Shown here piece after piece: positions 1-8,818 of a stretch of DNA of 64,000 nucleotides. The notes beneath the pieces are model-generated. The model was not told the origin of the DNA. It saw only the letters and a list, made by a program, of their open reading frames with translations, and did not search any database. A program made the position numbers and the translations under genes. Each line of letters begins with the position of its first letter. The stretch's first letter is position 1. The stretch is from Nocardia sp. (GTDB lineage Bacteria > Actinomycetota > Actinomycetes > Mycobacteriales > Mycobacteriaceae): assembly GCF_025465275.1 (NCBI RefSeq), contig NZ_JAODNK010000025.1, positions 1 through 64,000 on the forward strand. Reading direction: 5' to 3'.

Positions 1-2
1 TG

Positions 3-974
3 GTCGGCGGCTCGGGCTGCGGCAAATCGACGCTGCTGAACATGATTGCCGGGCTGGAAACGGTGTCCGAAGGACAGATCATGATCGGCGACCGCTGCGT
101 CAATGATGTAGCGCCAAAAGAGCGCGACATCGCCATGGTGTTCCAGTCCTACGCCCTGTATCCGACCATGACGGTGCGCGAGAACATTTCGTTCGGCCTG
201 GGCATCCGCAAGGTACCGAAAGCGGAACAGAAACAGATCGTCGACCGCGTCGCCACCACCCTGCAGATCACCCACCTGCTGGACCGCAAGCCGGCCCTGC
301 TGTCAGGCGGACAACGGCAGCGCGTCGCCATGGGCCGCGCCATCGCACGCGATCCGTCGCTGTTCCTGTTCGACGAACCGCTGTCCAACCTGGACGCCAA
401 GCTGCGGGTGAGCACCCGATCGCAGATCGCGGCGCTGCAAAAGCGGCTCGGGACGACCACGGTATATGTCACCCATGACCAGGTCGAGGCAATGACCATG
501 GGCCATCGGGTAGCGGTGCTCAAGGATGGCAAGTTGCAGCAGATCGCGGCTCCGCGTGAGCTTTACGACGATCCGGTGAATACATTTGTCGCCGGGTTCA
601 TCGGGTCGCCCGGGATGAATTTGCTCACCGCACCGGTGCGGGACGGGGCTGCCGAGTTGAACGATTTGCGGATTCCGGTGCCACACAGTGTGTCCGGCGA
701 TCAGGTTGTGGTGGGGATTCGCCCGGAATCGTGGGAAGTGACTACGGATCCGGAGAATTCGCTGGCCGTCGAAGTGGAGCTGCTCGAGGAGTTGGGGTCG
801 GAATCATTCCTCTACTCGCACGGCGTGGATGACGAATGGTCCAGCCGCACCGGGAGAATCGTCGCTCGGGTGGATCGACGGTTTCAGGTTGCGCTGGGGG
901 ATAGGTTGCGACTTGCACCCAAGCAAGAAGAGGTGTTCTTTTTCGATGCGGTCAGCGAGCTTCGAGTTTGGTAA
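3..974 (+). CDS. Sugar-type ABC transporter ATP-binding protein (5' truncated by window edge)
   Basis: This is the ATPase subunit of an ABC importer of the MalK/UgpC/SugC type, which would sit on the cytoplasmic side of a permease pair and power uptake of a sugar or polyol. The Walker A motif GGSGCGKST is read from the first in-frame codon at position 3, so the true N-terminus lies upstream of the window; the listed ATG at 42 is internal. Further on are the signature LSGGQRQR, Walker B LFLFDEP, the D-loop LSNLDAKLR and the switch histidine in YVTHDQ. The last 110 residues form the OB/TOBE domain typical of carbohydrate importers (VVVGIRPE). Permease and binding-protein genes must lie outside the window, so the substrate cannot be told. 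Confidence 0.9.
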   Translation, partial: VGGSGCGKSTLLNMIAGLETVSEGQIMIGDRCVNDVAPKERDIAMVFQSYALYPTMTVRENISFGLGIRKVPKAEQKQIVDRVATTLQITHLLDRKPALLSGGQRQRVAMGRAIARDPSLFLFDEPLSNLDAKLRVSTRSQIAALQKRLGTTTVYVTHDQVEAMTMGHRVAVLKDGKLQQIAAPRELYDDPVNTFVAGFIGSPGMNLLTAPVRDGAAELNDLRIPVPHSVSGDQVVVGIRPESWEVTTDPENSLAVEVELLEELGSESFLYSHGVDDEWSSRTGRIVARVDRRFQVALGDRLRLAPKQEEVFFFDAVSELRVW

Positions 975-1063
975 GGAATAGGAACAAATCGAGAATCTGA
1001 ATATTGTTATATCACAACAGTATTCGCCTTTCCGGGTCTGTTCTCCGGCGGTAGAATAGAAGC

Positions 1064-2178
1064 ATGAATCCGGGGGGAGAGACCACAATAGTATCGAGTG
1101 CACACGCACTCGATACGGCGGTGGAGTCCCTTCTGGACGCCTCCCTCCTGCCGTTGCTCGATGACGAATTCATCGCGGTGATGCGGGACGTCGAGACGAG
1201 TATGCGGAAGCTCGAAGCGGTCAAGCACCGCTTCGTCACCGAAACCTGCACCCGCTCTTTGCCCGCCCGCGCCGGATCAGCGTCACCGGTCAAGTTCCTG
1301 GAACAAACCCTGCGGTTGAGCCACGCCGATGCCGCCTCCCGGGTGAACGCCGCCAAGCAATTGAGCCCGCAACCCGCCCCCGGTGGGGAGCTGGACCCGG
1401 AGTTGGCGTATGTCGCGCAAGCCCAACGCGACGGGGACATTTCGGTTGATCACGTACGCCGGATCGCGCAGATCCTCAAGCGCATCCCCTGCGCCGCCGA
1501 CCCGGGCCAGAAAGACCTGGCGCAGGACGTGCTGACCACCTACGCGCGCACCGGGAGCCCGGACAAGATCCTCGACCTCGGGGAAACCATCCTGGCGCAC
1601 ATCGATCCGGACGGCACCCTCACTCAGGACAAAGACCGTGAGCGCATGCGCGGGCTCACCCTCGGACGTAAAAGCGCCGATGGCATGTCCCCGTTGATCG
1701 GGGAATCACCCCACCGCCGCGGGAGGTGCTGGAGCCGTTGTTCGCGAAGTTCGCCCGCCCCGGCATGTGCAACCCCGACGACCCACACAGCCCGAAAGTC
1801 GCCGACCGCACCCTCGATGTGAAGAAACTGCACGCCGCCGCCGAACGCGACACCCGCACGGCCGCGCAACGCAATCATGATGCGCTGCTGGCACTGCGTT
1901 TCGAGATCGACCGCACCAAGCTCGGCTCGCACCGGGGGTTGCCTATCGAGGCGATCATCACCCTGCGCCTCGAGGACGTCGAACGCGGCACCGGCCACTA
2001 CGAGCGGTCGCTCGGGCCGACCACGGAGGTCGCCTACAACGCCCTGCACTTTCGCCTCGGCCCTGCTATGCCCGAGACCGAACGGCTTACCGCGCAGCTC
2101 CGCCCGGAGGGCGCCGACATGTTCAGCCTCTGGGAGACGCTGACGCATGCCGACAATCCCCATTCGGGAAGTACCCCT
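1064..2178 (+). pseudogene. Broken DUF222 / 13E12-repeat family gene
   Basis: The first 210 codons read as a DUF222 domain (13E12-type, often followed by an HNH nuclease domain in actinobacteria). Around 1705-1715 the reading frame is lost: the expected continuation, REVLEPLFAKFARPGMCNPD, is found in another frame (ORF 1726..2283). A single-base indel is the simplest explanation. That second frame matches the family only to about ITLRLEDVERGTGH near 2000; the remainder does not look like DUF222, and no HNH motif (DHxxP...CxxC) follows. The gene is therefore frameshifted and 3'-truncated. These genes occur in many copies in Nocardia and Mycobacterium and decay often. The right boundary is approximate and set by the next gene. 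Confidence 0.7.
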
Positions 2179-2703
2179 CTAGGGCAGTGGCTGTGCTTGC
2201 TCCAGGATTGCATCCACCGTCTGTTCGACGGTGAGATCCGCACTGTCGAGCCACAATCCGATGCGCGGCGTGGTGGTGCGTAGTCCGGTGTCCAGGTCCG
2301 TGACGGTGAACGGCCCGTACGCCTTCTTGTCCCGGCCGGCTTCTCGCGCGGCGACCGCGTCGGGGCGCGGGGCCAGGACCACCACATACCTTGGGCGCGT
2401 GCGGATCCGGTCGACGAAGTACGGCAGGAAATCGCCCAGCACCACGTCCTGCACGACAGCGGTGAAGCCCTCGGCGGCGTAGGCGTCGGCAGTCTGCGCG
2501 GCCAGCCGGTGGCGCAGGCGCAACTGTTCGAGCGCCTGCTCCGGTGGCTCCGGGCGCATGTCCTCGCGGCCGTTCACCACAAAACGGCGGAAGGCGTCAC
2601 CGCGCACATGCGCTGAGCGGGGCAGTCGCTCCGCCAGCGCCTGTGCGACAGTCGATTTCCCGGCGGCCTGGATGCCGGTGATCAGGTAGACGGCTGCGGT
2701 CAC
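2179..2703 (-). CDS. AAA/P-loop kinase-like protein
   Basis: A 174-residue P-loop protein with an N-terminal Walker A, GIQAAGKST, followed by a RGD-type segment (HVRGDAFRRF). This layout is seen in small-molecule kinases such as chloramphenicol phosphotransferase-like and zeta/shikimate-kinase-like proteins. The C-terminal half has a lid-like arginine region (RPDAVAAREAGRDKK). The substrate is unknown. It starts with GTG at 2703; this codon overlaps the TGA of the upstream peptidase gene (GTGA), so the two are translationally coupled. Function beyond ATP-dependent phosphotransfer is inference. Confidence 0.75.
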   Translation of the reverse strand: MTAAVYLITGIQAAGKSTVAQALAERLPRSAHVRGDAFRRFVVNGREDMRPEPPEQALEQLRLRHRLAAQTADAYAAEGFTAVVQDVVLGDFLPYFVDRIRTRPRYVVVLAPRPDAVAAREAGRDKKAYGPFTVTDLDTGLRTTTPRIGLWLDSADLTVEQTVDAILEQAQPLP

Positions 2704-4682
2704 CAGATCTTCACGCGCTCTGCGGGATCCAGGTAGAGCTCGTCACCCGGCTTCACGTCGAAGGCCTCGTGGAAGCTGTCGAGGTTGCGGACGACGCCAT
2801 TGCAGCGGAACTCCGGCGGGGAGTGCGGGTCGACGGCCAGGCGGCGGATGGCCTCCTCCTGGCGGGCCTTGGTGCGCCAGACCTGCGCCCAGCCGAAGAA
2901 GACGCGCTGCAAACCGGTGAGACCGTCGAGGGTGGGAGCTTCCTTGTCCTCCAGGGAGATCCGGTACGCCTCCAGGGCAATGGTCAGGCCGCCCAGGTCG
3001 CCGATGTTCTCGCCGATGGTGAACTCGCCGTTGACCTTGTGATCATCGGAGAGGTCCTTGGGGGAGAACTGGTTGTACTGATCGATGAGAGCCTTTGTGC
3101 GCTTACCGAATTCGCTGCGATCGGATTCGGTCCACCAGTCGATCATATTGCCGTCGCCGTCGTACTTCGAACCCTGATCGTCGAAGCCGTGACCGATCTC
3201 GTGGCCGATGACCGCACCGATACCACCGTAATTGGCGGCATCGTCCGCATTCATATCGAAGAACGGGGGCTGCAGAATGGCTGCGGGGAAGACGATTTCG
3301 TTCATGCCGGGGTTGTAGTAGGCATTGACCGTCTGCGGGGTCATGAACCATTCGGCGCGATCCACCGGGCCGCCGAGCTTGTCCAGGTCGCGGTCGTTCT
3401 CCGCGGCGTAACCCTGGCGGTAGTTGCCCACCAGATCGGCCGGGTCGACAACGATCGCCGAGTAGTCGCGCCACTCGTCCGGGTAGCCGATCTTCGGGGT
3501 GAACTTCTCCAGCTTGGTGAGTGCGGCCTGCCGGGTGTCGGCGCCCATCCACTCCAGATCGGAGATATTGCGGCGGTACGCCTCCTGCAGATTCTCCACC
3601 AGTTCGACCATGCGGGCCTTCGCGGCCGGCGGGAAGTGGCGCTCCACATACAGTTTGCCGACGGCCTCGCCCAGCAGTTCCTGCACCAGGGACACGCCGC
3701 GCTTCCAGCGCTCACGGTTCTCCGGGGCGCCGGTGAGGGTGCGGCCGTAGAAGTCGAAGCTCGCTTCGACCAGATCGTCGGTCAGGTAGGAGGCGCGGGC
3801 CTTCACCACCCGCCAGGCCGCCCACGCCTTCCAATCCTCCAGGGACTCCAGCGCCCAGGCCTGCGCGAAGGTGCGCAGGTAGTCCGGCTGGCGCACCACC
3901 AATTCGGCGAAGAGTTCACTACCCGAACGGTCGACGCCCTCGGCGAGGGCGGAAGTCCAGGCGGTCCAGTCGAATTCGGGGTGCTCGGCGGCGAGCGCGT
4001 CGAAAGTGGTGAGGTTGTAGCTCTTTTCGGCGTCGCGGCGGCGCACCACGTCCCAGTGCCCGGCGGCCAGCTTCTTCTCCAGCTCGAAGACGCGCTGCGC
4101 GTCGTAGTCCACACCGGCCAGCTCGAACATGCGGCGGATGTGCGCGACGTACTTGTCGCGGATCTCCGCGTACTCGTCCTTGTGGTAGTACGACTCGTCC
4201 GGCAGGCCGATGCCGGACTGGCTGGTGTGCACCAGGTAGCGGTTCGAATCCTTGTCGTCGGTGTCGACGTAGAAGGCGATCGGGCCACCGACGCCGTGGC
4301 GCTGCAGACGGCCGATGAGGGCGGCGAATTCGCTAGGATCGCTGACCTGGGCGACTGCGGCCAGCTCGTCCGCGATCGGGGTCAGACCGGCGGCCGCGAT
4401 GGCGGCCTCGTCCATATAGCTGTTGTACAGGTCGCCGACCTTGCGGCCCTCGCTGCCGGGCGCGGCATCGGAGGCAGCCGCCTCCTGGATGATCTGCTGC
4501 ACGTCCAGCTCCGCCTGGTCGTAGAGCTTGCGGAACGCACCGTCCACGGCCCTGTCCGACGGTATGTCGTATTTATCCAGCCATTCGCCATTGACGTGCG
4601 CGAACAGGTCGTCCTGCACCCGCACGCCCTCGTTACGGAAGGTCAGGTCGATACCGGAGGAGTTGTTCAGCTGCGAAGTCAC
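2700..4682 (-). CDS. M13 family metallopeptidase (Zmp1/neprilysin type)
   Basis: A zinc endopeptidase of the M13 family. The zinc site is HEIGH with the downstream glutamate in GENIGDLGGL, and the conserved NAYYNP substrate-binding motif lies upstream. From the GTG at 4682 (reading MTSQLNNSSGIDLTF) the protein is 660 residues, close to the mycobacterial Zmp1 length of 663, and it begins like Zmp1 with SGID...DDLFAHVNGEW. The ORF track extends 78 codons upstream into low-complexity sequence unlike the family, so I reject the longer start. A GGAGG lies 17 nt upstream of the GTG, which is far, so the start is not certain. No signal peptide is evident. The gene is coupled by a 4-nt overlap to the kinase-like gene. 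Confidence 0.92.
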   Translation of the reverse strand: MTSQLNNSSGIDLTFRNEGVRVQDDLFAHVNGEWLDKYDIPSDRAVDGAFRKLYDQAELDVQQIIQEAAASDAAPGSEGRKVGDLYNSYMDEAAIAAAGLTPIADELAAVAQVSDPSEFAALIGRLQRHGVGGPIAFYVDTDDKDSNRYLVHTSQSGIGLPDESYYHKDEYAEIRDKYVAHIRRMFELAGVDYDAQRVFELEKKLAAGHWDVVRRRDAEKSYNLTTFDALAAEHPEFDWTAWTSALAEGVDRSGSELFAELVVRQPDYLRTFAQAWALESLEDWKAWAAWRVVKARASYLTDDLVEASFDFYGRTLTGAPENRERWKRGVSLVQELLGEAVGKLYVERHFPPAAKARMVELVENLQEAYRRNISDLEWMGADTRQAALTKLEKFTPKIGYPDEWRDYSAIVVDPADLVGNYRQGYAAENDRDLDKLGGPVDRAEWFMTPQTVNAYYNPGMNEIVFPAAILQPPFFDMNADDAANYGGIGAVIGHEIGHGFDDQGSKYDGDGNMIDWWTESDRSEFGKRTKALIDQYNQFSPKDLSDDHKVNGEFTIGENIGDLGGLTIALEAYRISLEDKEAPTLDGLTGLQRVFFGWAQVWRTKARQEEAIRRLAVDPHSPPEFRCNGVVRNLDSFHEAFDVKPGDELYLDPAERVKIW

Positions 4683-4852
4683 GATGCTGAGTTTAATTGC
4701 CTCCGCTTCGCTCCGGCGGGTTCGCGGCCCTGTCACCCGGTTCTTCCCTCCTCCGCTCCTCCGCTTCGCTCCCCCGCTCCAAGGCACAGGCCTATGGAGC
4801 CGCAGTCCAGAACCGGGCGGGCCACGAACTTGGGGCGGGGGGTTACCCGGAT

Positions 4853-5257
4853 TCACGCATTCAGCGCGATCCGGTCGAACTCGCCGTCGCGGACGCCGGC
4901 TACGAAGGCGGCCCATTCTCCAGGGGTGTAGACGAGGGAGATTTCACCGTGACGGAGGATGGCGCCGCCGTCGAGGGACGGGTGCGCGGTGAGGGGGGAG
5001 GGGTCGGTGGGATGGGACTGCACGGTGGCGAGGAAGGACATCCAGTCGGCGGCGGTGACGGTGATCACGGGCTCGGGTCGGCCGCAATGCGCCGGGTTTC
5101 GCCGGAACTTGCTGTCGCGGATGAGCACCGCATCACCATCGAAACGGACCTCTACACACTGATTTCCATTATTGGTTCGGGTAGAGGTGAACCAGTCGGT
5201 CGAATCCGGCCGAAACTGCGCGGTATTTAACATGGGCTGCATTTTACCGTCTCGCAT
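4853..5257 (-). CDS. DUF397 domain protein
   Basis: A 134-residue protein with two DUF397 units: the first around residues 15-70 (WFTSTRTNNGNQCVEVRF, then VLIRDSK) and a degenerate second (SLVYTPGEWAAFVAGVRDGEFD). DUF397 proteins are encoded next to XRE/DUF5753 regulators throughout the actinobacteria, as in the whiJ-type loci of Streptomyces, and are thought to act as their partners. Here the gene lies 7 nt downstream of such a regulator and is surely cotranscribed. The exact start could be residue 1 or the internal Met at residue 6. Confidence 0.85.
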   Translation of the reverse strand: MRDGKMQPMLNTAQFRPDSTDWFTSTRTNNGNQCVEVRFDGDAVLIRDSKFRRNPAHCGRPEPVITVTAADWMSFLATVQSHPTDPSPLTAHPSLDGGAILRHGEISLVYTPGEWAAFVAGVRDGEFDRIALNA

Positions 5258-5264
5258 GTGTCTC

Positions 5265-6116
5265 CTACCCTTGCGAATAACTCTTGATCATGTCCAAAGA
5301 TTCTGCACGACTGAGAGATTGGTCGAGTGCACGCACAAATGCGAAACCCAGATCGCGAATCTGATCCGGATCCTCCACCGGCCCACCGAAAACCGCACTC
5401 TCGGCCCAGCCGAAGGTGGGCAGCGATTCCGAAGTGAAATCCAGCAGATGGAAACTGGCGCCGCCGAGCATGGCGCCCCGCGGGGCGGCGAACGGAATCA
5501 CCCGCACCGTCAGCGAATCCAGGTCGTCGAGCAGCATGGCCAGGTGCTCGAGTTGCCCGCGCAGGACTTTCGGGCCGCCGATCTGCTGCAGCAGGGAGGC
5601 CTCGCCGATGACGGCGGTGAGCTCCAGGCGATCGGCGTCGCGCAGCCGCTCCTGCCGTCGCATGCGCACGGCCACAAGCTGTTCCACCTGCACGGGACGG
5701 ATCATGACATCGGCGCTGATGAGCGCCCGGGTGTACTCCTCGATCTGCAGCAGGCCGGGGACCACGAGACTGTCGTAACTGCGGATGCTGTCGGCACCGA
5801 ATTCCATACCGTAGTAGCGCTGCAACTCGGGGCCGATGAGCGCGGAAGCCTTTGCCCACCAGCCGCGTTCCTTGCTGGCGGCCAGCAGTTCGAGCAACTC
5901 CGCGTGCTCTTCGCCGTCCACCTCGAGCAGTGCCAGCACCGGTTCGATGGTGCTGGCGGTGAGGACCCTGCGGCCCTTTTCCACATGCGACCAATTGGCC
6001 GGCGTGAAGCCGACCCGCTTGGCGAAGGTCGCCGAATCGAAGCCGCGCTGCTCACGCAGCTCCCGTAGGCGGAGAACCAGCTCCCACCGAGCGACGGTGG
6101 GCGAGACGGGTGCCAT
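5265..6116 (-). CDS. XRE-family transcriptional regulator with DUF5753 domain
   Basis: An N-terminal helix-turn-helix (LRLRELREQRGFDSATFAKRV region, residues about 12-65) is followed by the long DUF5753 domain (SYDSLVVPGLLQIEEYTRALI ... LRVIPF-like segments). I start it at MAPVSPTV (6116) because XRE proteins of this family begin about a dozen residues before the HTH; the ORF track extends 16 codons further. It is 283 residues and precedes the DUF397 gene. The upstream, divergent region carries an inverted repeat CACACCGGCGTGTG that could be its operator. Regulated targets are unknown, but the divergent 6206 gene is the obvious candidate. Confidence 0.9.
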   Translation of the reverse strand: MAPVSPTVARWELVLRLRELREQRGFDSATFAKRVGFTPANWSHVEKGRRVLTASTIEPVLALLEVDGEEHAELLELLAASKERGWWAKASALIGPELQRYYGMEFGADSIRSYDSLVVPGLLQIEEYTRALISADVMIRPVQVEQLVAVRMRRQERLRDADRLELTAVIGEASLLQQIGGPKVLRGQLEHLAMLLDDLDSLTVRVIPFAAPRGAMLGGASFHLLDFTSESLPTFGWAESAVFGGPVEDPDQIRDLGFAFVRALDQSLSRAESLDMIKSYSQG

Positions 6117-6139
6117 GCCTGCTGATGCTACGCCTGAAA

Positions 6140-6186
6140 CACACCGGCGTGTGACTATTGTCATACCGATTGCGGGAGAATAGGGT
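6140..6186. promoter_or_regulatory. Divergent control region with palindrome and plus-strand promoter
   Basis: Between the divergent XRE gene and the 6206 gene lies the inverted repeat CACACCGGCGTGTG (6140-6153). It is followed by a plausible plus-strand promoter, TTGTCA (6158-6163), 17 nt, TAGGGT (6181-6186). The AGGAGG ribosome site of the 6206 gene follows at once. Operator function is inferred from symmetry and position. Confidence 0.45.
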
Positions 6187-6205
6187 CGGTAGCAGGAGGT
6201 TCGCC

Positions 6206-6679
6206 ATGAGCGCGCTGGACCCGTCCTCGTACACCGCCACCCAGGAGGCGCTGGCCCGTTGCCGGTGCTACCGCAAGGAGCACGGCCTCTACGGGATCGT
6301 CGATTCGGCGCTGGGCCGGATCATGCTCGAAATCGGTTCGGTCGGGGCCGTCACCATGCCTGCCGACTTCGGCGCGCAGGTGCGCGACCACCTGCGGGCC
6401 CGCCACCGCTGCGGGCCTGTCATCGGGCATCCGCGGTCCGGGCGGTGGACCTTTCTGACCGGGCCGACCGACGACTCCTACCTCGATATAGCCCTGTTCT
6501 CGGACCTGTTCCGGGACTGCGCGGCCGTCGCGCTGCCCGGTAGCCACATCGTGCTGCCGTCACCGACGGACGAGCACACCGGCTACCGATCCTGGGTTTG
6601 CCCGCCGGACAGCGACTTTCGGCCGGAGCTCGCGGAAGTCGTCGCCGCTACCCGCGAGTGCCGGCCCGTCCAGCACTGA
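6206..6679 (+). CDS. Hypothetical protein divergent from XRE/DUF397 pair
   Basis: A 157-residue soluble protein. The ATG at 6206 has AGGAGG six bases upstream, which decides against the longer ORF. I recognise a conserved-looking core (GAVTMPADFGAQVRDHL, then GPVIGHPRSGRWTFLTGP, then VALPGSHIVLPSP) of a type found beside XRE/DUF397 loci in actinobacteria, but I cannot assign a biochemical function. A CRCYR near the N-terminus and two more cysteines (DLFRDCAAV, SWVCPP) do not form an obvious metal site. Its divergent position suggests control by the XRE regulator. Confidence 0.7.
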   Translation: MSALDPSSYTATQEALARCRCYRKEHGLYGIVDSALGRIMLEIGSVGAVTMPADFGAQVRDHLRARHRCGPVIGHPRSGRWTFLTGPTDDSYLDIALFSDLFRDCAAVALPGSHIVLPSPTDEHTGYRSWVCPPDSDFRPELAEVVAATRECRPVQH

Positions 6680-6715
6680 GAACGGGCCTGATTCCAGGAC
6701 CGAGCCCCGCCGCGA

Positions 6716-7225
6716 TCAGTTCGTGGGAGCCGGAACGGGTGTCAGCGTGACGCTGTACTTGTCCTCGATCTTCTGATTCCAGTCCTGCTGGCACTGATCG
6801 ATCTTGGACTGGTCGTTCTTCGCATCCCTGACGCAGGTGAGGAAGTCGCTGCCGCCGTTGTCCTTGAAGAAGTTCCAGCCGATCACCCCGACCACAATGG
6901 CGATGATGAGGCCGAGTAGGCCGAGGATGACACCGGTGAGGGCCATTCCACCGCCGCCGCTGGAACCATTGCGCGACTTCACCATGGCGATCACGCCGAG
7001 AATGAGAGCGAACAAGCCGAACCCGATGCCGCCGAGCACTGTCCACGAGCTGAGCAGCGCGAGAATGCCGAGGATCAGCGCGGTGATCGCCAGGCCCTTG
7101 CTCTTCGGGGACTCCTGCCAATACTGCGGGCCACCGGGCGGCGGATAACCGCCGGGCGGCTGGCCGGGGTACTGGCCGTAATTGCCGGGGGGCGGGTTAT
7201 TGCCCGGAGGCGGGTACTGCGACAT
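6716..7225 (-). CDS. DUF4190-type membrane protein with PG-rich N-terminus
   Basis: A 169-residue protein beginning MSQYPPPGNNPPPGNYGQYP, a Pro/Gly/Tyr-rich disordered tail. Two hydrophobic hairpin helices of DUF4190 follow (GLAITALILGILALLSSW and GMALTGVILGLLGLIIAIV), then a short extracytoplasmic C-terminus with two cysteines (FLTCVRDAKN ... IDQCQQDW). The start at 7225 was chosen because the protein family begins with such a tail; the ORF-track extension is not similar to anything. Function is unknown; such proteins are common small envelope proteins of actinobacteria. Confidence 0.8.
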   Translation of the reverse strand: MSQYPPPGNNPPPGNYGQYPGQPPGGYPPPGGPQYWQESPKSKGLAITALILGILALLSSWTVLGGIGFGLFALILGVIAMVKSRNGSSGGGGMALTGVILGLLGLIIAIVVGVIGWNFFKDNGGSDFLTCVRDAKNDQSKIDQCQQDWNQKIEDKYSVTLTPVPAPTN

Positions 7226-7341
7226 GGGCGGGCCCTTTCGTCGGTGCTGCTCCCGGTATCGCCGACAGGAGAACCGGCAAGGCGCGGGGAGGCGGAGCCG
7301 TAACGTGCCCGGTTCGCCGGAATTTAGTCTGTCAGGAGATG

Positions 7342-8121
7342 CTATTGCCCGCCCAGACGCGCGTGCATCTCCCACACCAAAATTTCCGACGGCAGGCTCG
7401 CGGTCACCCGCTGACCACCGCTGCGTGCCAGCCGCACCGCGTCACCCTCGTACAGGGTGCCGACACCCTCCACCTCGACCTCACCGCGCGCAATGAATAC
7501 GTGCAGGTAAGGGGCTTCCGGCAACCGCACCTCCGGCGCCTCGCCAGGACCGGGCATCCGGGCCACGTGCAGCGCCGAATGACTGCTGCCGATACCGATG
7601 GCCGTCCGATCGCGATAACGCGGCAGGCCCGAGGCCACCGTCACCAGCGAGCCGCCGGACAGCTCGTCGTCGATCTCCAGCTGCTGATAGCCGGGATCCA
7701 GGCCGGGCTCGTCCGGAACCACCCACATCTGAACGAAATGCACCGGCTCGTCATGCTCGGGGCCGGCGCTGAATCGCCACGAATCGTTCTTCTCCGAATG
7801 CAGGATGCCCGCACCCGCACTCATCCGCTGCGCCAGACCGGGATAGATCACCCCGTTGTGCCCGAGCGAATCCTGATGCACCAGGCTGCCGCTCAGTACC
7901 CAGGTGATGATCTCCATATCGCGATGCGGATGCGTTTCGAATCCTTCACCGGGCAGCACGATGTCTTCGTTGTTCACGAGCAATAAGCCGTGATGGGTGT
8001 TGTCGGGATCGTAATGTTCCCCGAACGAGAACGAATGCTTCGAATCCAGCCACGCCACACGCGTTTTCATGCGGTCACCGCCACGATGGACATGGATCTG
8101 TGGTGTCGTGAGCGTGGACAC
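7342..8121 (-). CDS. Pirin family protein
   Basis: A bicupin of the pirin family. The N-terminal cupin holds the metal ligands in FETHPHRDMEIITWVLSGSL and the later HSEKN, preceded by the typical WLDSKHSFSFGEHYDP and THHGLLLVNN segments. The C-terminal cupin is degenerate. GTG at 8121 (VSTLTTPQIHV) is preferred because AGGAG lies seven bases upstream and homologues start here. Pirins include quercetin-2,3-dioxygenase-like enzymes and redox-sensing cofactors; which of these applies cannot be read from sequence. Length is 259 residues. Confidence 0.9.
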   Translation of the reverse strand: MSTLTTPQIHVHRGGDRMKTRVAWLDSKHSFSFGEHYDPDNTHHGLLLVNNEDIVLPGEGFETHPHRDMEIITWVLSGSLVHQDSLGHNGVIYPGLAQRMSAGAGILHSEKNDSWRFSAGPEHDEPVHFVQMWVVPDEPGLDPGYQQLEIDDELSGGSLVTVASGLPRYRDRTAIGIGSSHSALHVARMPGPGEAPEVRLPEAPYLHVFIARGEVEVEGVGTLYEGDAVRLARSGGQRVTASLPSEILVWEMHARLGGQ

Positions 8122-8347
8122 CGCCGAACTCCTCTCACCGGCGAGCACCGATCGGAATCCAGAGTAGAGGCACATTCCGTGACCCAACCTGAACTCCCGG
8201 TAAATATTCTAACGTGAGAGCAACGCCGCTCTGCACGCCACCGACCAGGCACTTCGCTTATGCGAGATATCGAGCACCCCGCCGACGGGGTTCGATCGGC
8301 GACCGTATCATGATGTGCCGCAGCGAAACCGGAGGGAGACCAGGGGG

Positions 8348-8818
8348 ATGCGACCCGACGTACTCGCGGGCATCGAACGCGAACTCCGACAACAGGCCAA
8401 TGCCGAGGGGATCACCCACTTCGTGGTGGGCGTGGCCGTGTTCCGGAATGGAAAACTACTGGTCGTGCGGCGTGTCGCGGACGATTATCACGGCGGCATG
8501 TACGAACTCCCGGGTGGCGGCGTCGAATCCGGGGAGAGCTTCGCTGAATGCGTCGAACGAGAACTCTTCGAGGAGACAGGCCTGCGTATCCAGCGCATCA
8601 CGGACGTACTCGGCGGATTCGACTACGCCACCCGCACCAAATCCCGAGTACGGAAATACAGCTTCGTAGTCGAGACCGAAGCCGGGGACGTGTTGCTCTC
8701 GCCCGGTGAACACGATCAATTCCAGTGGATCGACGCCGACAGTCTGGACAACCTGCCCATGGCGGACGATATGCGCGCCGCCGTTTTCGCGCTCGTCACC
8801 ACGCACCCCGCCAGGTGA
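8348..8818 (+). CDS. NUDIX hydrolase
   Basis: A 156-residue NUDIX-fold pyrophosphohydrolase. The box GGGVESGESFAECVERELFE followed by ETG fits GX5EX7REUXEEXGU exactly. GGAGGGAG lies nine bases before the ATG at 8348, which excludes the upstream ORF start. Its stop overlaps the GTG of the following MFS gene, so the two are coupled. The substrate is unknown; the tract YELPGGGVE is typical of MutT/ADP-ribose-type small NUDIX enzymes and does not discriminate between them. Confidence 0.9.
   Translation: MRPDVLAGIERELRQQANAEGITHFVVGVAVFRNGKLLVVRRVADDYHGGMYELPGGGVESGESFAECVERELFEETGLRIQRITDVLGGFDYATRTKSRVRKYSFVVETEAGDVLLSPGEHDQFQWIDADSLDNLPMADDMRAAVFALVTTHPAR

Noticed and set aside
2769-4931. 720-codon plus-strand ORF antisense to the M13 peptidase
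   Set aside because: The minus strand carries a complete zinc peptidase with all motifs; the antisense frame is open because of GC-rich codon bias and has no recognisable domain.
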